NCBI GenBank assembly: GCA_949358305.1
Contig: OX442320.1
Span: 10,308,259 to 10,372,258, forward strand
Direction: 5' to 3'
Length of the DNA: 64,000 bases
DNA from: Strigamia acuminata
Taxonomy: Eukaryota > Arthropoda > Chilopoda > Geophilomorpha > Linotaeniidae
Under the pieces are notes generated by a model. The model was not told where the DNA came from. It saw nothing but the letters and a program-made list of their open reading frames with translations, and ran no database searches. The position numbers and the translations under genes are program-made. Shown here one piece after another: positions 11,697-22,869 of this stretch; position 1 is the stretch's first letter; every line of letters begins with the position of its first letter.

Positions 11697-12325
11697 ATTT
11701 TTACGTTAAAACAAGAAATTTTTACCTCAAATATTCAATTTTCACCTTAATTATTAAATTTTTATCTCAAATATTCAATTTTTACCTCAAATATTTAATT
11801 TTTACCTCAATTATTCAATTTTTACCTCAATTATTTAATTTTTAACTCAAATATTCAATTTTTACCTCAAAAATTTAATTTTTACCTCAAAAATTTAATT
11901 TTTACCTCAATTATTCAATTTTTACCTCAATTATTCAATTTTTACCTCAATTATTTAATTTTTAACCCAAATATTTAATTTTTACCTCAAAAATTCAATT
12001 TTTACCTCAAAAATTCAATTTTTACCTCAATTATTCAATTTTTACCTCAAATATTCAATTTTTACCTCAAATACCATATTTTATCGATTAAGAGTTGCCC
12101 TCGAATAGTAGCCGCGGCTGAGACACTAAGAATAGCATATTTTTGCAAAAGTACGGTATTGTTTCCGTATTTAACCTCACGAACAATGAACGTACACTTC
12201 GTATGTTACATTAAACAAATGTAAGAAACGAAAAACCGAAATTGTAATTTCTGACAAAAATGGCAGTTTTGAATAAGAGCCGCGGCTCTTAATTGATAAA
12301 ATACAGTATTCAATTTTCACCTAAA
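11697..12325 (+). repeat. 20-bp minisatellite (AATTCAATTTTTACCTCAAA)
   Basis: About 18 tandem units from 11697 to 12070, interrupted by the MITE at 12073-12307 and resuming for one unit afterwards. Units vary at a few positions (AAATATTC, TTATTT, AAAATTC). A/T tracts fall about 10 bp apart. Confidence 0.95.
12071..12309 (-). mobile_element. Tc1/mariner-like MITE, family A, inserted in the 20-bp array
   Basis: About 237 bp with inverted ends CCATATTTTATCGATTAAGAG and the complement of CTCTTAATTGATAAAATACAG, flanked by TA on both sides. Joining the flanks at one TA gives CCTCAAATATTCAATTTT, exactly the array unit, so TA is the target duplication. The inside includes GCCGCGGCT near both ends and TGCAAAAGTACGGTATTG. 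No coding capacity. Confidence 0.92.
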
Positions 12326-12777
12326 AGTATAAAGTTACCTGATAACAACGAAGCATCTCCGAGTTTTGGTTTGCATTGAGCCAATTTGTTCTGCTTGGTG
12401 TTTTCCCAGAATGTAACCAAGCGCGCATATTGAGGGACTACTGTATTTTCTTTGTGATTTTGTTTTCCTTCAAGGCTGATGAAAGTCGTAAAGACCAAAA
12501 AGCTTATTCTATCAATAAATTGAAACTGTTCCTACACATACGCTGTGGATTGTGATTCTTCTATTTCTGGACAGATGTGTTTGTGCCTTTCATATTGTCA
12601 TGGATATTTCACACTCTAATGGCAAAAATCTATTTGCTTTGGTGTTCAATTACACACATGATTTATTAAAGTTTGAAAAGTTTGTAAAGTATTTCCTAAA
12701 GTGGTTAATTTAATAAATAAAAATCCTGGAACAAATGATGAAGAAATCCTGAATTGAAACCTGATGATGAACCTTAA

Positions 12778-12942
12778 GTCTATATTTACCCCCTGCAGTT
12801 CATTTACTATTCCCCTACTTCCCCCAGTTCTGACTTCTCTCGCTTGGTGGACATGGACCCTTACAAATTATTCTTCCACCCTACTGTCAACCCCCATAGG
12901 ATCAATGAAATTGAGATGGGCTCCATCTCCCATGAAACATGA
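12778..12942 (+). CDS. Possible coding fragment or terminal exon, family unknown
   Basis: Open from just after a TAA (12775) to a TGA (12940-12942), with protein-like composition including SDFSRLVDMDPYKLFFHPTV and then HRINEIEMGSISHET. A good acceptor (CTACTTCCCCCAG, exon from 12828) precedes the best part, and the stop is directly at a GAG|GTAAAT donor. A second frame (12764-13027) is also open here but its composition is less protein-like. Local GC is higher than the flanks. It could be the last exon of a gene further left, or a relic of a mobile element. I could not assign a family. Confidence 0.25.
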   Translation, partial: VYIYPLQFIYYSPTSPSSDFSRLVDMDPYKLFFHPTVNPHRINEIEMGSISHET

Positions 12943-13306
12943 GGTAAATTTTGATCAAACTTCAACTAGAAATTCAGACATTAATTGCAGACTGCATGGA
13001 AATGACTCAAATAGTAACTGGTCCTAAATAGTGGCCTGGTCTTCAATTTAACTTCTTCGGCAATTTTTTATTAATATTATTTTCTCAAATGGGTTCAGCT
13101 GAGATCTGAATGATCATTCAATCAAGTAAGTTTGGGAAAAATCGACAAAATAGAATCAAAATTAATGGAAGTAAAATGTGACGTAAGATGAATTCTTGAT
13201 TGAACGCATAATAACCTAACTGAACTACAACATGTGGTAACAATAGCCAATAGCAGATGCAGAAGAGATAAGTCACTTTTATAAGTCAAAGAACGATTTC
13301 AATAGG

Positions 13307-13829
13307 TGCATTCAATATCGGTAAGGAGAAGTGACTTCTCACAACCGGATATGACGACTTTTGTGTCATATTTCTGATAAGTCGGTTTGAAAGAAGTCAA
13401 ATAAGTGAAGTAAGGAGAAGTGAAAAAATAGTTACTTCTTATGAATAAGTCACTTAAATAATGGTGCGCTTGTGCATATCGCCTGGTTTCGCCTCGTTTT
13501 GGAAATTTTTGGCTGCCATCTTTTCTGATCTAATTCGCTCATCGCAATGTTGCTTTAAACAAAAAAAATATGTGCTCTAAAATTCTAAAAACCACATAAA
13601 CTTCTAATTAACACAAGAAAAAGAGATGCATGTGGTTTTTAGAATTTTAGAGCACATATTTTTTTTTGACGAATGCGAGATTGATATTTGTTGCGGCCGC
13701 ACGCTTGTTGATAAATTTTCTCCGTGTTTTTCTCCGTTTTAAGCGCGTTCAAACATAAGTCACTTCTTTCAAATGACTTATTTAATCAACTTAAAGAGAA
13801 GTCACTTCTCCTTATCGATATTGAATGCA
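13307..13829. mobile_element. Foldback-type element with 34-bp terminal inverted repeats
   Basis: Arms 13307-13340 and 13796-13829 (TGCATTCAATATCGGTAAGG onward, then AGAAGTGACTTCTC) differ at one base. The interior has a perfect 37-bp inverted repeat (13561-13597 and 13630-13666) around a 32-bp spacer, and further inverted AAGTCACTT/AAGTGACTT copies. It could fold along most of its length. No transposase. The outer TGCATTCAA recalls the elements at 62314 and 1262. Confidence 0.85.
13561..13666. repeat. Perfect 37-bp hairpin
   Basis: Left arm begins AAAAAAAATATGTGCTCTAA and reaches ACCACAT; the right arm is its exact complement. Spacer 32 bp. Perfect pairing implies recent origin or gene-conversion-like maintenance. 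Confidence 0.95.
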
Positions 13830-14584
13830 GCTAATTTCTGTGTTTGTTCTTTTCGAACTTGACATGCAGATTGTTCGAGTGGTGAAAAAAATATTTCTAC
13901 TTTTTGAATTTCCAATTTCGTTTCTTCTCTTTCGATGTCAGCTTTTCTCGATTCCTGTTCATTTCTGCACAGATTTCTAATTTTCTTGAAACACCAAAGG
14001 GGCGGAGATTGGGTCTGCTTTGAACCAAACGGTGATGTGTGCATTGGTCACATCCATAGGATTCTTTCTATATTTAGGAGAACCCCAAACCCGATTGATT
14101 TCAATTGCTGGCCAACTAGAGCTGGACACAATGAACCTGAACCCTCAAATCAAAATGGGAAGATCAACAACAAAATGAGTTTTAAATTAAAGATTTTTGC
14201 AGGAGAGAAGCGCAAGATTTATTCTCCAGTTAGTTGGTAGTCGCAGCGTTGGTGAGAGGCCACCAAACGCATCTCTGCACGGTTGCTATAGTAACCTCCA
14301 TCTCTGCTACCACGCCCAGTTGGCATCTATTGAGCATGCGCTTTCTCTACTTCAGTGTGTAGGGGGCTGAATGGAACAACATTTTAAAACTGAGTTCCTC
14401 TTTTTCCTCACGCCATTTCAATTTATCGGTTGCTATAAATTTTTACAGTTGTTGCGGTTTCACTATGCTCAAAATAGAATTGCATTACTTTGGCTCGAAA
14501 GCTTCAACTTACAGCGTCGCAACCAGGCTCATTTTTTTTATTTGTGTGATCATGCATAATATGGCAGGTTAGTTGGTCAGGCAG

Positions 14585-14731
14585 TAGTAGCCGCGGCTGA
14601 GACACCAAGAATAGCGTATTTTTGCAAAAGTACGGTATTGTTTCCGTATTTAACCTCACAAACGATGAACGTAAGCTTTGTTCGTGACGTTCAGACTTTG
14701 TTAGTTACATTAAACAAATGTAAGAAACGAT
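14585..14731 (-). mobile_element. MITE family A, truncated copy
   Basis: Matches the first 150 bp of the 12071-12309 copy after its terminus (GTAGCCGCGGCTGAGACACC through TAAACAAATGTAAGAAACGA). Both ends are missing. Confidence 0.85.
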
Positions 14732-14739
14732 ATTAAACA

Positions 14740-15870
14740 TACCGTTTAGAAAGTAGAAGTGGGTTAAAGCTACGATGTCGATCATAATAAGATTTTTGTT
14801 TTTGTTTAGCCAGCGACTTATTTTTGAGCGCTGCCTTCAACAAAACATTCATCCTAGAAACCAACATTCTTACCGTGGTTAAACCATCAGACACCTGCAG
14901 ATTTTCATTCTTGTCTTCTAAAAGTGACTTACGCATGTATATTGGCTTTCGGGGAAAATCTGTGTGACTTGATTCATAAGTCACTTTTCCACAAAATTGC
15001 TTTGGAGTTATCGGTTAAGTGACTAAACCTGATTTTGCAAGATCTTGCATCTTTGCTGCAATGCAAGTATGAATCCTTTTCTTTGTTTTGGTTAAATCAA
15101 ACCAAATTGATGATATTCATAAAAATATGTAAGCATTAATTTCAAGCTTTTTATTAAATTACTGATAAAATGAAATAAGTGTTTTGAATCCATAAAATGA
15201 CATAAATACTGTAAATAAAGGGTGTGCAATGGGTGGTCTAGGCTAGGCTTAGGAACATCCATTTACATACATACAATTGGTATTGGACTCCACTGTGATT
15301 GTAGTTCTAACCTCCTCCTCCTCCTCTCTTCCCTTTCTTCTTTTCCTGGCCTGCACAACCATTCATTGAAAGCTATTACAGTCTGATTAGGCCTAAATTA
15401 GGGCTAGGCAATTTGAAGTAAAGTTTTTGCCATTTCTAAGAAAACTTTTTTTCTCTCTGTCTCTTTCTCAGTATAGTAGTTGTCTTGAGAAACTTGTGTG
15501 TGATGTAAAGCCATTTGTTTCTGGAACAGTTTAAATTCCAAATGGAAATTGAGATTTTGAGACTTAGTACTTTAGAGATTTATTATTCCCAGTGGGGTGT
15601 AAACTGGTGACAAATTGAAACCAAAAATGAGAACATAAAATGGTAGATGAAAGAGTGACAGAGGGGAGTCCAGAAGGAAATAAAACACATTTGCATAGAT
15701 CATTGTGGTGGTGGATGGAGGATGATTAGACATTGATTTTGTCTTATATTGGACGCCCAAATTAGTCCTAATTATTCCTGCTTGTAGAGATTGAAACGAC
15801 AAACTCAAACCAATTACCCAGATAGTTATCTAGATAAGTAAAATCTGCTATATCGACTCTTATGTCGGAT
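14740..15870. other. Non-coding, nothing recognised
   Basis: Short simple runs (CCTCCTCCTCCTCCTC at about 15311). A minus-strand frame at 14733-14984 has scattered basic residues but no domain that I can name. Confidence 0.35.
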
Positions 15871-15872
15871 CG

Positions 15873-15947
15873 CCTCCCCAGTAGCACGAATGATCGATTT
15901 AACATTGCATCTATGCACATACGATATTAAACATCGCATCTATCTAA
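15873..15947 (+). repeat. Dispersed repeat, uninterrupted copy
   Basis: CCCCAGTAGCACGAATGATCGATTTAACAT... followed directly by ATACGATATTAAACATCGCATC. Both halves recur at 22636-22672 and 22844-22868, separated there by inserted DNA. Confidence 0.7.
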
Positions 15948-16099
15948 TATTAAGCCTAATAATGCTAAAATAAAGTAAATAAACATGAATAAACTCATTA
16001 ATAAAAGTAATTTACAGTGTAGTATCAAAATAGTTATTAGGCCGACTATTTGGCCTAATACTGCTAAATAACAACTGGAATTAGAAAATCGTCTGCGCA

Positions 16100-16870
16100 G
16101 AATGGGATGTGCAGCACGAATTTAGTATCAAGATACCGTGCACAAACTGTAGACGGACAGCGGCGCATCTTTGTACAAACACGAGCATGTTAAAAAATTT
16201 TGAACTGAAGTCTATAGTTTCCATATCTGTTTAAACTTTGACGAACCAATGCAATTGTCGCTGCTGTCGCTGGTTATGGAAGCTGTAGGCTTTACGGCTC
16301 GTGACTTTCGGAATGCAGCCAGTGTATGGTAATTCTAATTATTCGCGATTCTTGCACATTGGCCAGCTTGTCCAACCGAAATTTGCATTTGAAACGGCTA
16401 GGGAGATCCTTTGGAAGAACCGGAAGTAACGACTGGCACGTCCGGTGTGACCTACCCTTCTGAATGGAAGCCATTTACTTTGAATTGGACATTTGGTCGA
16501 TACTTGAAAGCGGTGTCAATACGTTTGGACTGGGAAAATGGACGCCATTTTGTCGTTTGCAATACTCGTATACTTGCTCGATGCAGCGTCTGTTTGAATA
16601 CATCAGCATTCTAGCATCAAAATGGCCTCTCCTATGGCATCGCAGACAAGTTCTAAATATATCAGAAATCTAACGAACCGTGCTACGTTCGACTTCCGGT
16701 TCAGGGTTGTATAGGACTAATTGGTTTGCGCTGCAGACTGTAATTTATTTCTATTTTGTCAACAGACAAATAACAAAATATAATTTTCAATCACAAATAG
16801 GCTTCGGGGTGGAGAGTGAGCGGAGCTGAGAAACCGGAAGTGAGTTTAAGGGAGCGGTGCGTCACGGAAA
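16100..16870. other. GC-richer block with several CCGGAAGT sites
   Basis: ETS-type ACCGGAAGT / ACTTCCGGT at about 16421, 16690 and 16834. Frames on both strands (16292-16474 minus, 16411-16673 plus) have no domain. Could be a regulatory island or a relic element. Confidence 0.3.
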
Positions 16871-17279
16871 TAATTGCATACGAATTATGCTTGTATGTAA
16901 TGTTTACGAGTTGCGACAACAAGAAAAAGGATTTTTCAGTTTGTTGTAGCGTGTAATTTTTTTTTTATTATTTTTTTTTTATAAGATAAGGAATCGGGTG
17001 TTTATTGAGGAGGGGGATGTTGGATCGTCAGAACACTAATGTTTACATGGAACATTAAACATTTAGTGACGCATGCAACGATGAGTGTATAGATAAGGCT
17101 AATGTTGAATTGTAAAAATAGAATTGGATGGAAATTAAATGGAAATGAGATTTGAAATTTATGGAAGGTTTTGCTTGTTGTTGTTGTTGTTAGTTATTTT
17201 TTTTTTTATAAAATAATAATAAATATTTAGTTAGGCCTAAAGTTTACCGCATTACCCCATTTGGACATGGGTTTACGAG

Positions 17280-17593
17280 GTTTTTGGAATTACAGTCAAA
17301 CAATTTATATATAAAGTGAAACGTGCCGGTATAAGTGAAAAAGTTGGTTTTTTGTTTTTTTATTTATAAGAGCCTGGATAAATAACTATGTTGGAATTTA
17401 GGCCTGAAATTTGAGTTTTCTTGATATTCTGAAGATTATTACTAAAATTTGGGAAATTTAATAGAAATTTAGGCCAATTTCCTACATTTTGGACATCTAA
17501 AAATGCTTTTTATGCCGGTAAAAGCGTGCTTTATAGACATGTCGGTAAAACTCGCACTGGTACCGGCAAGCGGCTTATAGCGAGATAATACGG
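17280..17593. other. Possible decayed element with ATACGGTA end
   Basis: CCGGTATAAGTG ... TTTATGCCGGTAAAAGCGTGC ... GATAATACGGTA. The right end resembles other TA-flanked MITEs in this window; the left end is unclear. Confidence 0.25.
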
Positions 17594-18402
17594 TAACAAA
17601 ATAACGAACAAAAATTTACCCAAAATAAGCCAAAATTAACTTAGACACCAATAACTTCTCCCCAAATAAACAGACCAATTACCAAATCGCAATAATGCAA
17701 TCAACTTTAGTTGTTGGTTGTGATTTTAGGGTTAACTTTCAAAAATTGTTTCCATTCTACCATTCGTTTGTCCTTTGGTCAGCACCATCTAATTTGGTCA
17801 TTTTGTTGGCCACCCTGGTGGCGCCTAGACGGTGAAAGAACCCTTCAATTGACGCTTGAAATTAGGCTTATTTTCTCGTTCAGCTCAGCGTCCCCAACTT
17901 GAAAACTACCACGCCTCTTTCACTTTACCCCCTTCTTGCTCACACAAGCGAGCACTCGGGTGCAACGTCACCCAAACAATAAATCCAGCAGACCACTCCA
18001 CACACACTTTGTTTCATAAAAGTCTTGATCAGGCTTGTTTCTCTACCTCAAATTGCTGCTCAATTGGCCCACTATTCACTGCCCATTTTCATTTTAACAC
18101 TCGCCAACACTACTTGAGTACATGAGTACCGGAAGAGTTAAGTGCCCAGTGCCCACCACTTGATTCCCTTCTGTCTTCACTCTTGACTGACAGCTCGAGC
18201 TTGTTTATCAATTTCACATTTGAACCAACAACATTTTTCGAATAGTATCAAGAGTGAGAACGAATTTCAGGTTCATCGGCACCAACAGTTGCATTATTAT
18301 GGGTTTGGTTTAGTTTTGCAAAAATTTATTATTGTGTGGTTTATGCAAAAATGGCTGTACACATTTGTCTGATTTATCATTCTGCGGGTGAACAGCTAGT
18401 CC

Positions 18403-18434
18403 ACCTAACCTAACCTAAACTAACCTAACCTAAC
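18403..18434 (-). repeat. Interstitial (CCTAA)n telomere-type repeat
   Basis: Six CCTAA-like units with one variant (CCTAAACTAACC). CCTAA/TTAGG is the common arthropod telomere pentamer. Confidence 0.9.
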
Positions 18435-18439
18435 TGCAT

Positions 18440-19400
18440 CTAAGCATCTTAAAAACGGCGTCGCTAAAGTGAAGTAATCGGCCCTGAGTCGCCACTGTAA
18501 ACTCTGTGCTGATGGAATCGTTCTACCGATAACTCGGAGCGTGCCGAAAACTATTACAAGTTTTGTTAATATTTATTAACGGCACATTCAGGAGTTGCGA
18601 GAGATTTGATCTGAACATTCTAGTTGAATGAATCGTAATTGTCATATGGTTAGTCAGTCATGCACAAACAAATTGGGATTGATGGCAGAAGAAGAAAAAG
18701 GAAGAAAAAAATTCAATAAAACGAAACGAAATGATATACAATGGGAGCCAGAATGAGCAGATGTCAAACCGTGCCAACTTTTGTTTTTTTTAAGTCTAGA
18801 ATTAAAAATTGTTGTGATGTATAAGCCTAATTGGGAAATTTATTGTTCCAGCATTTCCTGTCATTTATTTTTTCCTCTTCCTCCTTCTGGATTTCTTTTA
18901 ATCAGGTGGTTTTAATTGGCAGAAAGTGTGCATTTGATTTACGACGTGTTGGAGGCCAAGTCATGTGCATTTTTCTTTGATTTTATTAACAAAGCTGGTA
19001 ATTAAAGGCTTAAATTCGCCATGTAGATAACAGTGATTATCGAAACCACTTCTGGCACGCCTCAACTGCTCACCAGGGGACGAAATATTATGTCGTAGTA
19101 GATTTAATAAACGTGTTTTCAGGTTTAAAACTATTTTCTATTAAGAAGAATCAACCTTCCCTGCCCCAACCTAGGGTCAATTTTGACCTCCGAAAGTGTT
19201 TTTAATTTTTTCTCGGAAACTAAACGGAATTTTTCTGTCGACTCGTTTGACAAATACCGAATTGGTTAAATTTCTTCATAAACATGAAATAGTTAAAGAA
19301 TAGATTCATTTTCACACGTTTTTCTAATTTTTTTTTTGCTTTGGGTTAAAAATGACCCGGTTGGGTGAGTAAGGGATTTTTTTAGGTTGTAATATAATAA
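18440..19400. other. Non-coding, nothing recognised
   Basis: AT-rich DNA without an exon chain or clear repeat ends. Confidence 0.35.
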
Positions 19401-19402
19401 GA

Positions 19403-19505
19403 TACGGTTTATCATCTAATTTGCGCACCCGTGTGGCTATTAGCAACAAAATCTTCTCTCCCACGCGGAAATAGAGGCCCGCTGACAATTGGAAGTTATA
19501 CGGTA
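19403..19505. mobile_element. TA-flanked MITE family B, diverged copy
   Basis: Aligned by eye with 22139-22275: TACGGTTTATC..., TGCGCACCCGTG, GGCTATTAGCAA, AATAGAGGCCCGC, ending TTATACGGTA. Confidence 0.65.
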
Positions 19506-20211
19506 GTTTATTAACAAGTAGTGTATTTAATAAACGTGTTTATCATGACGAAAAGTTGCAATTTATAGTTGGTTATGGTCAGGAGTGTTGAGCAACAACT
19601 AAGTATTGATGTCTTGAATTCCTCTCATCTGAATTCTTTTCATTCGCCATTAAATCTTTCCCTTTATAGGAGAGAGAAGAAAAATGAGCTTAGAACAGTA
19701 CATAAGGATAATTGGCCACTTATCAACGCCACCGTGAGCTGAATTTTGGGACTAATTATCCCCCAGATGTTGATTTTCGGCCTCACTTGTGTCAGAGCGC
19801 CATTTGAAGCAATTTAATTTGGAAATGAAGCGAGAGAGGGAGCATTTCGCACACATTAACTTTTATCTGGGAGCGAGAGTAGAAGAAGAAGAAGGGGGAA
19901 AAAAATTGAGGCCATTTTGGCAAATCCAATGCAGTAATTTGTGTAACAAGTTTGAAGAACGACTTCCTACGCATTTCAAGCCGAAATAGGCCTAGGGAAT
20001 AAACCTAACTTTATGTGAAGGAGGTTCAAAGTGCAGTTTAAGCGTGATGTCTTCTTTTAAATCATTTCAAAGTGAGAAATTAGATGATGGATCAACATTT
20101 ATTGACCTTTTTCGGGAGATCAAAAAGGAAACTTTTCAATCTTCTGTGGCTACCACGTGGTCTGGGTTGTGTTGCAGTATGAATTTGGTATCAAGATACG
20201 ACCAATGTGGT

Positions 20212-20360
20212 TCAAAAATATATATTTTACAATATATTGCTTTTCAATTAATGCATTCCAGAATGTACAGCATTTCGTGTAGAACTAATTGGGAACAAGG
20301 GTGTTCGTAAAACCGAATTGTTTGGATAATCGAACATTAGATTTATACACTTACAAGGAG
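20212..20360 (+). repeat. Dispersed non-coding repeats (copies of 10.4-kb and 26.5-kb families)
   Basis: 20212-20282 is the reverse complement of 10437-10500. 20279-20340 (GAACTAATTGGGAAC ... TTTGGATAATCGAAC) matches the reverse complement of part of 26362-26618. Confidence 0.6.
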
Positions 20361-20639
20361 AATCGCAAAAGCCAAAACGACGATTGGAGTGGTTTATGAA
20401 TCGGTTTATGCTAGGTTTTGGTTTTTTCAACCAAATTCAAAATGGCTGCCTCAAAAGGTAGATCGACGGATCAGACTTTCAGGTGTCAAACACTTTCAGG
20501 GGAAGCATCCACCTCCCAAAATGTGAGTAAACGCAAAATTATGTTTATCGTGATGCAAAAACGACATAACGGGTCTAAAAACAAACACTCACGGTCAGGC
20601 ACGTTTTGTTTGTTTTAGACTTCTAAACCCTATGTTTAG

Positions 20640-21165
20640 AAAGTCTAATAAAACGGTTCTGTCCATCTGTCTGTTTGCATCAACTTCTCCAAAACGAAAG
20701 CAGCTAGAGCCAAACGGGCAACTGCAATGAACTCATAGCATACCTTCAATAGGTGCCTAAGGAATTTTCGTATTTCTACAACTATTTTTTTTATATACAT
20801 CAATTTAGACGGGCAGATGTATTTCTATAAACGTGTAGAAGGGGTTTAGAAGTCTAAGATGTAATGCTTCCATGCATTACAGATACAATCGCTTGTTTCT
20901 AAATGGCATAAACTGAAACTGCGAACAAACTGTCATTGCGGTTTTTAACGGCTGTTTTCGGCGTCCATTCTGTTTACGGAAACACGCAAAACGGCAAAAA
21001 CAGAAACTTTGTATACGCACTATTGCGGCTTTTAACTACCCGCACTTTGTCGTAGAAAAACGCAGAGAAATGCGCAGTTTAATGCACGGCTGCAAGCTGT
21101 AATAGAATGGCCTAATCTATTATCTGCTGACGTTTATACATCTGGAAAAAAAATGTCTAATACAA
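20640..21165. other. Non-coding, repeat fragments
   Basis: A block near 20965-20990 (GTCCATTCTGTTTACGGAAAC) recurs near 33767-33787, so this is dispersed-repeat DNA. No gene seen. Confidence 0.4.
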
Positions 21166-21169
21166 GAAA

Positions 21170-21620
21170 ATTGGAGCGGGGAAGGGAATGGAAGAAGCAA
21201 ATGAAGTATCGATCGATCCAACGTCGGCAGAGCATCTTGCGGGTTTAGGGGAATGTTGGGGTGGTTGGACGGCCAAGACTTTGCGCGTGCGCCGTCACAT
21301 GTTGATGAGGGAGTTGTCAAGTGTTCCCTGGGCGGAGGCGGAGGTTGGATTTGGCGCCAACTTAGCGTCGGGGGTGTGCAAGGAGGTGGGAGTGGGTGGG
21401 TTCGGTTCCATGAGCTCGCTCTCTCGATATTCATACGCCTCGAGGCGTCGGAGGCTGAGTTGGCGGCCCTGGGAGGCTATCAAATTGATTTATGGAAATG
21501 TCGATAGCAGAAGCAACCGACAAATGGCTGAGGGAACCGAACAACGCGACACAAATGGCGACTGGAGGAGCCAGATGGTCCTAAAGACCTCGTGCACATA
21601 CATGAAATTAAAATGGTCGC
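21170..21620. other. GC-rich island with overlapping open frames
   Basis: A 450-bp block with much higher GC than its flanks. A plus-strand frame from ATG 21188 runs 166 codons (MEEANEVSIDPTSAEHLAGL...) and minus-strand frames overlap it. The C-terminal part of the plus frame runs into poly-T DNA, and neither strand shows a domain, so protein coding is doubtful. ATCAAATTGATTTATGG (21478-21494) resembles composite homeodomain sites. More likely a regulatory island or non-coding exon. Confidence 0.3.
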
Positions 21621-22138
21621 CATTAGCTTTTTTTTTATATTTTTTTTATATATGTACAAAAGTTTTTTTTTATTTTTTCTGGTTTTGAATGGTGAAATTT
21701 TATGCGTTTTAAATATATTTTTCCATTGCGTGAGTTGGGAAAAGTCGTGTTTTAACGTATAAAACACAACAACTCGCAAAGGCTAAGTCAATTTATATAT
21801 AGATGGTTACATTGCAGTTTTTGTCTATTGGTTTTTTTTTGTGTGTTTTTGTGTTTTAAAGTGGATAAGAAAATCATACGTTTTGTTTAATACCGTGTTG
21901 TTACTAAGGTTACGTAAGTCAGCTCTTAAGGTATTGGCTTTTTTCTTATTTTTTTACTGTTTGTTGTTATCGTATGAGGTATCTCCGGATATCACGCATT
22001 TATCACACTTACAAACAAAGTTTTATGAGGGCCTAACATTGAGTTTGTTTAGAAAATAAAACCACTACAGCAACTTAAAGTGGCAAGATAGGTGACTTGC
22101 TTTGGTTTTTCCCATAAATGCCCATCTCAAAATCAAAC

Positions 22139-22275
22139 TACCGTATATTTGCAAATAGCGCACCCGTGCGCTATTTGCAAAAAAATATTTTGACCCGCGC
22201 GGTATTACAGGCCCGCGGGCTATTAGAGGCCCGCGGACTAATAGAGGCCCGCGTAGTAATCGATAATATACGGTA
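22139..22275. mobile_element. TA-flanked MITE family B, complete copy
   Basis: 133 bp starting CCGTATATTTGC and ending ATAATATACGG, with TA on both sides. The interior has an almost perfect hairpin (GCAAATAGCGCACCCGTGCG then CTATTTGC) and three TAGAGGCCCGCG-like units. Strikingly GC-rich for its surroundings. Confidence 0.85.
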
Positions 22276-22635
22276 TAGCAATTCCAAGGATTAAAAACAA
22301 GGATTTAGGATATTTAGTGAGCAACTTTTGACTTTGTTTAAATGTTTTTGATTTATTTTGGACATTTTTGGATTAAAATGAGTAGTAGAGCTATTTACTT
22401 TAAACTTTTACACGATATTGGCTTTATGCGGTGCTGTTACGGAGGGCATACCTATTCAAAAAGTATCAACTAATCTATCTCGTGCGATCAACATCACAAG
22501 TGAAGGTTCTATCTAGATAGGCTGCATCAATCATTTAATGAATTAGAATTATAAATAATCTTAGACGCATTCAGGATGTAAATGTGCAGATTTTTCTATA
22601 CTCCGTATATGCTTCGGCTTTTCTTACAAGTATTA

Positions 22636-22868
22636 TCCCCAGTAGCATGAATAATCGATTTAACATCACATCTACAGTATGCTGATACTAGAGTGTTTGG
22701 CACTCCATTTTCTTTCATTGTTAATTTGTGACGCTGTCCTTGCGCAGCGCCACCTATGTATTTCGACTATGAATAAACACTTATGCTAATTCTACTGGTT
22801 GCTTTCATACTACATCCAACAATATCCATACAATCCAAAGCAAGATACGATATTAAACATCGCATCTA
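22636..22868 (+). repeat. Dispersed repeat split by an inserted element
   Basis: Left half 22636-22672 and right half 22844-22868 match the contiguous copy at 15873-15947. The about 170 bp between them contains the GAGTGTTTGGCACTCC element with a CTCF-like core (22687-22790). Confidence 0.6.
22687..22790 (+). repeat. GGAGTGTTTTGCACTC dispersed repeat, copy 1, with CTCF-like core
   Basis: GAGTGTTTGGCACTCCATTT ... GCAGCGCCACCTATGTATTT ... GAATAAACACTT. The reverse complement of the middle reads TAGGTGGCGCTG, close to the CTCF core. Other copies at 47575-47660 and 62145-62236. Confidence 0.6.
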
Positions 22869-22869
22869 T

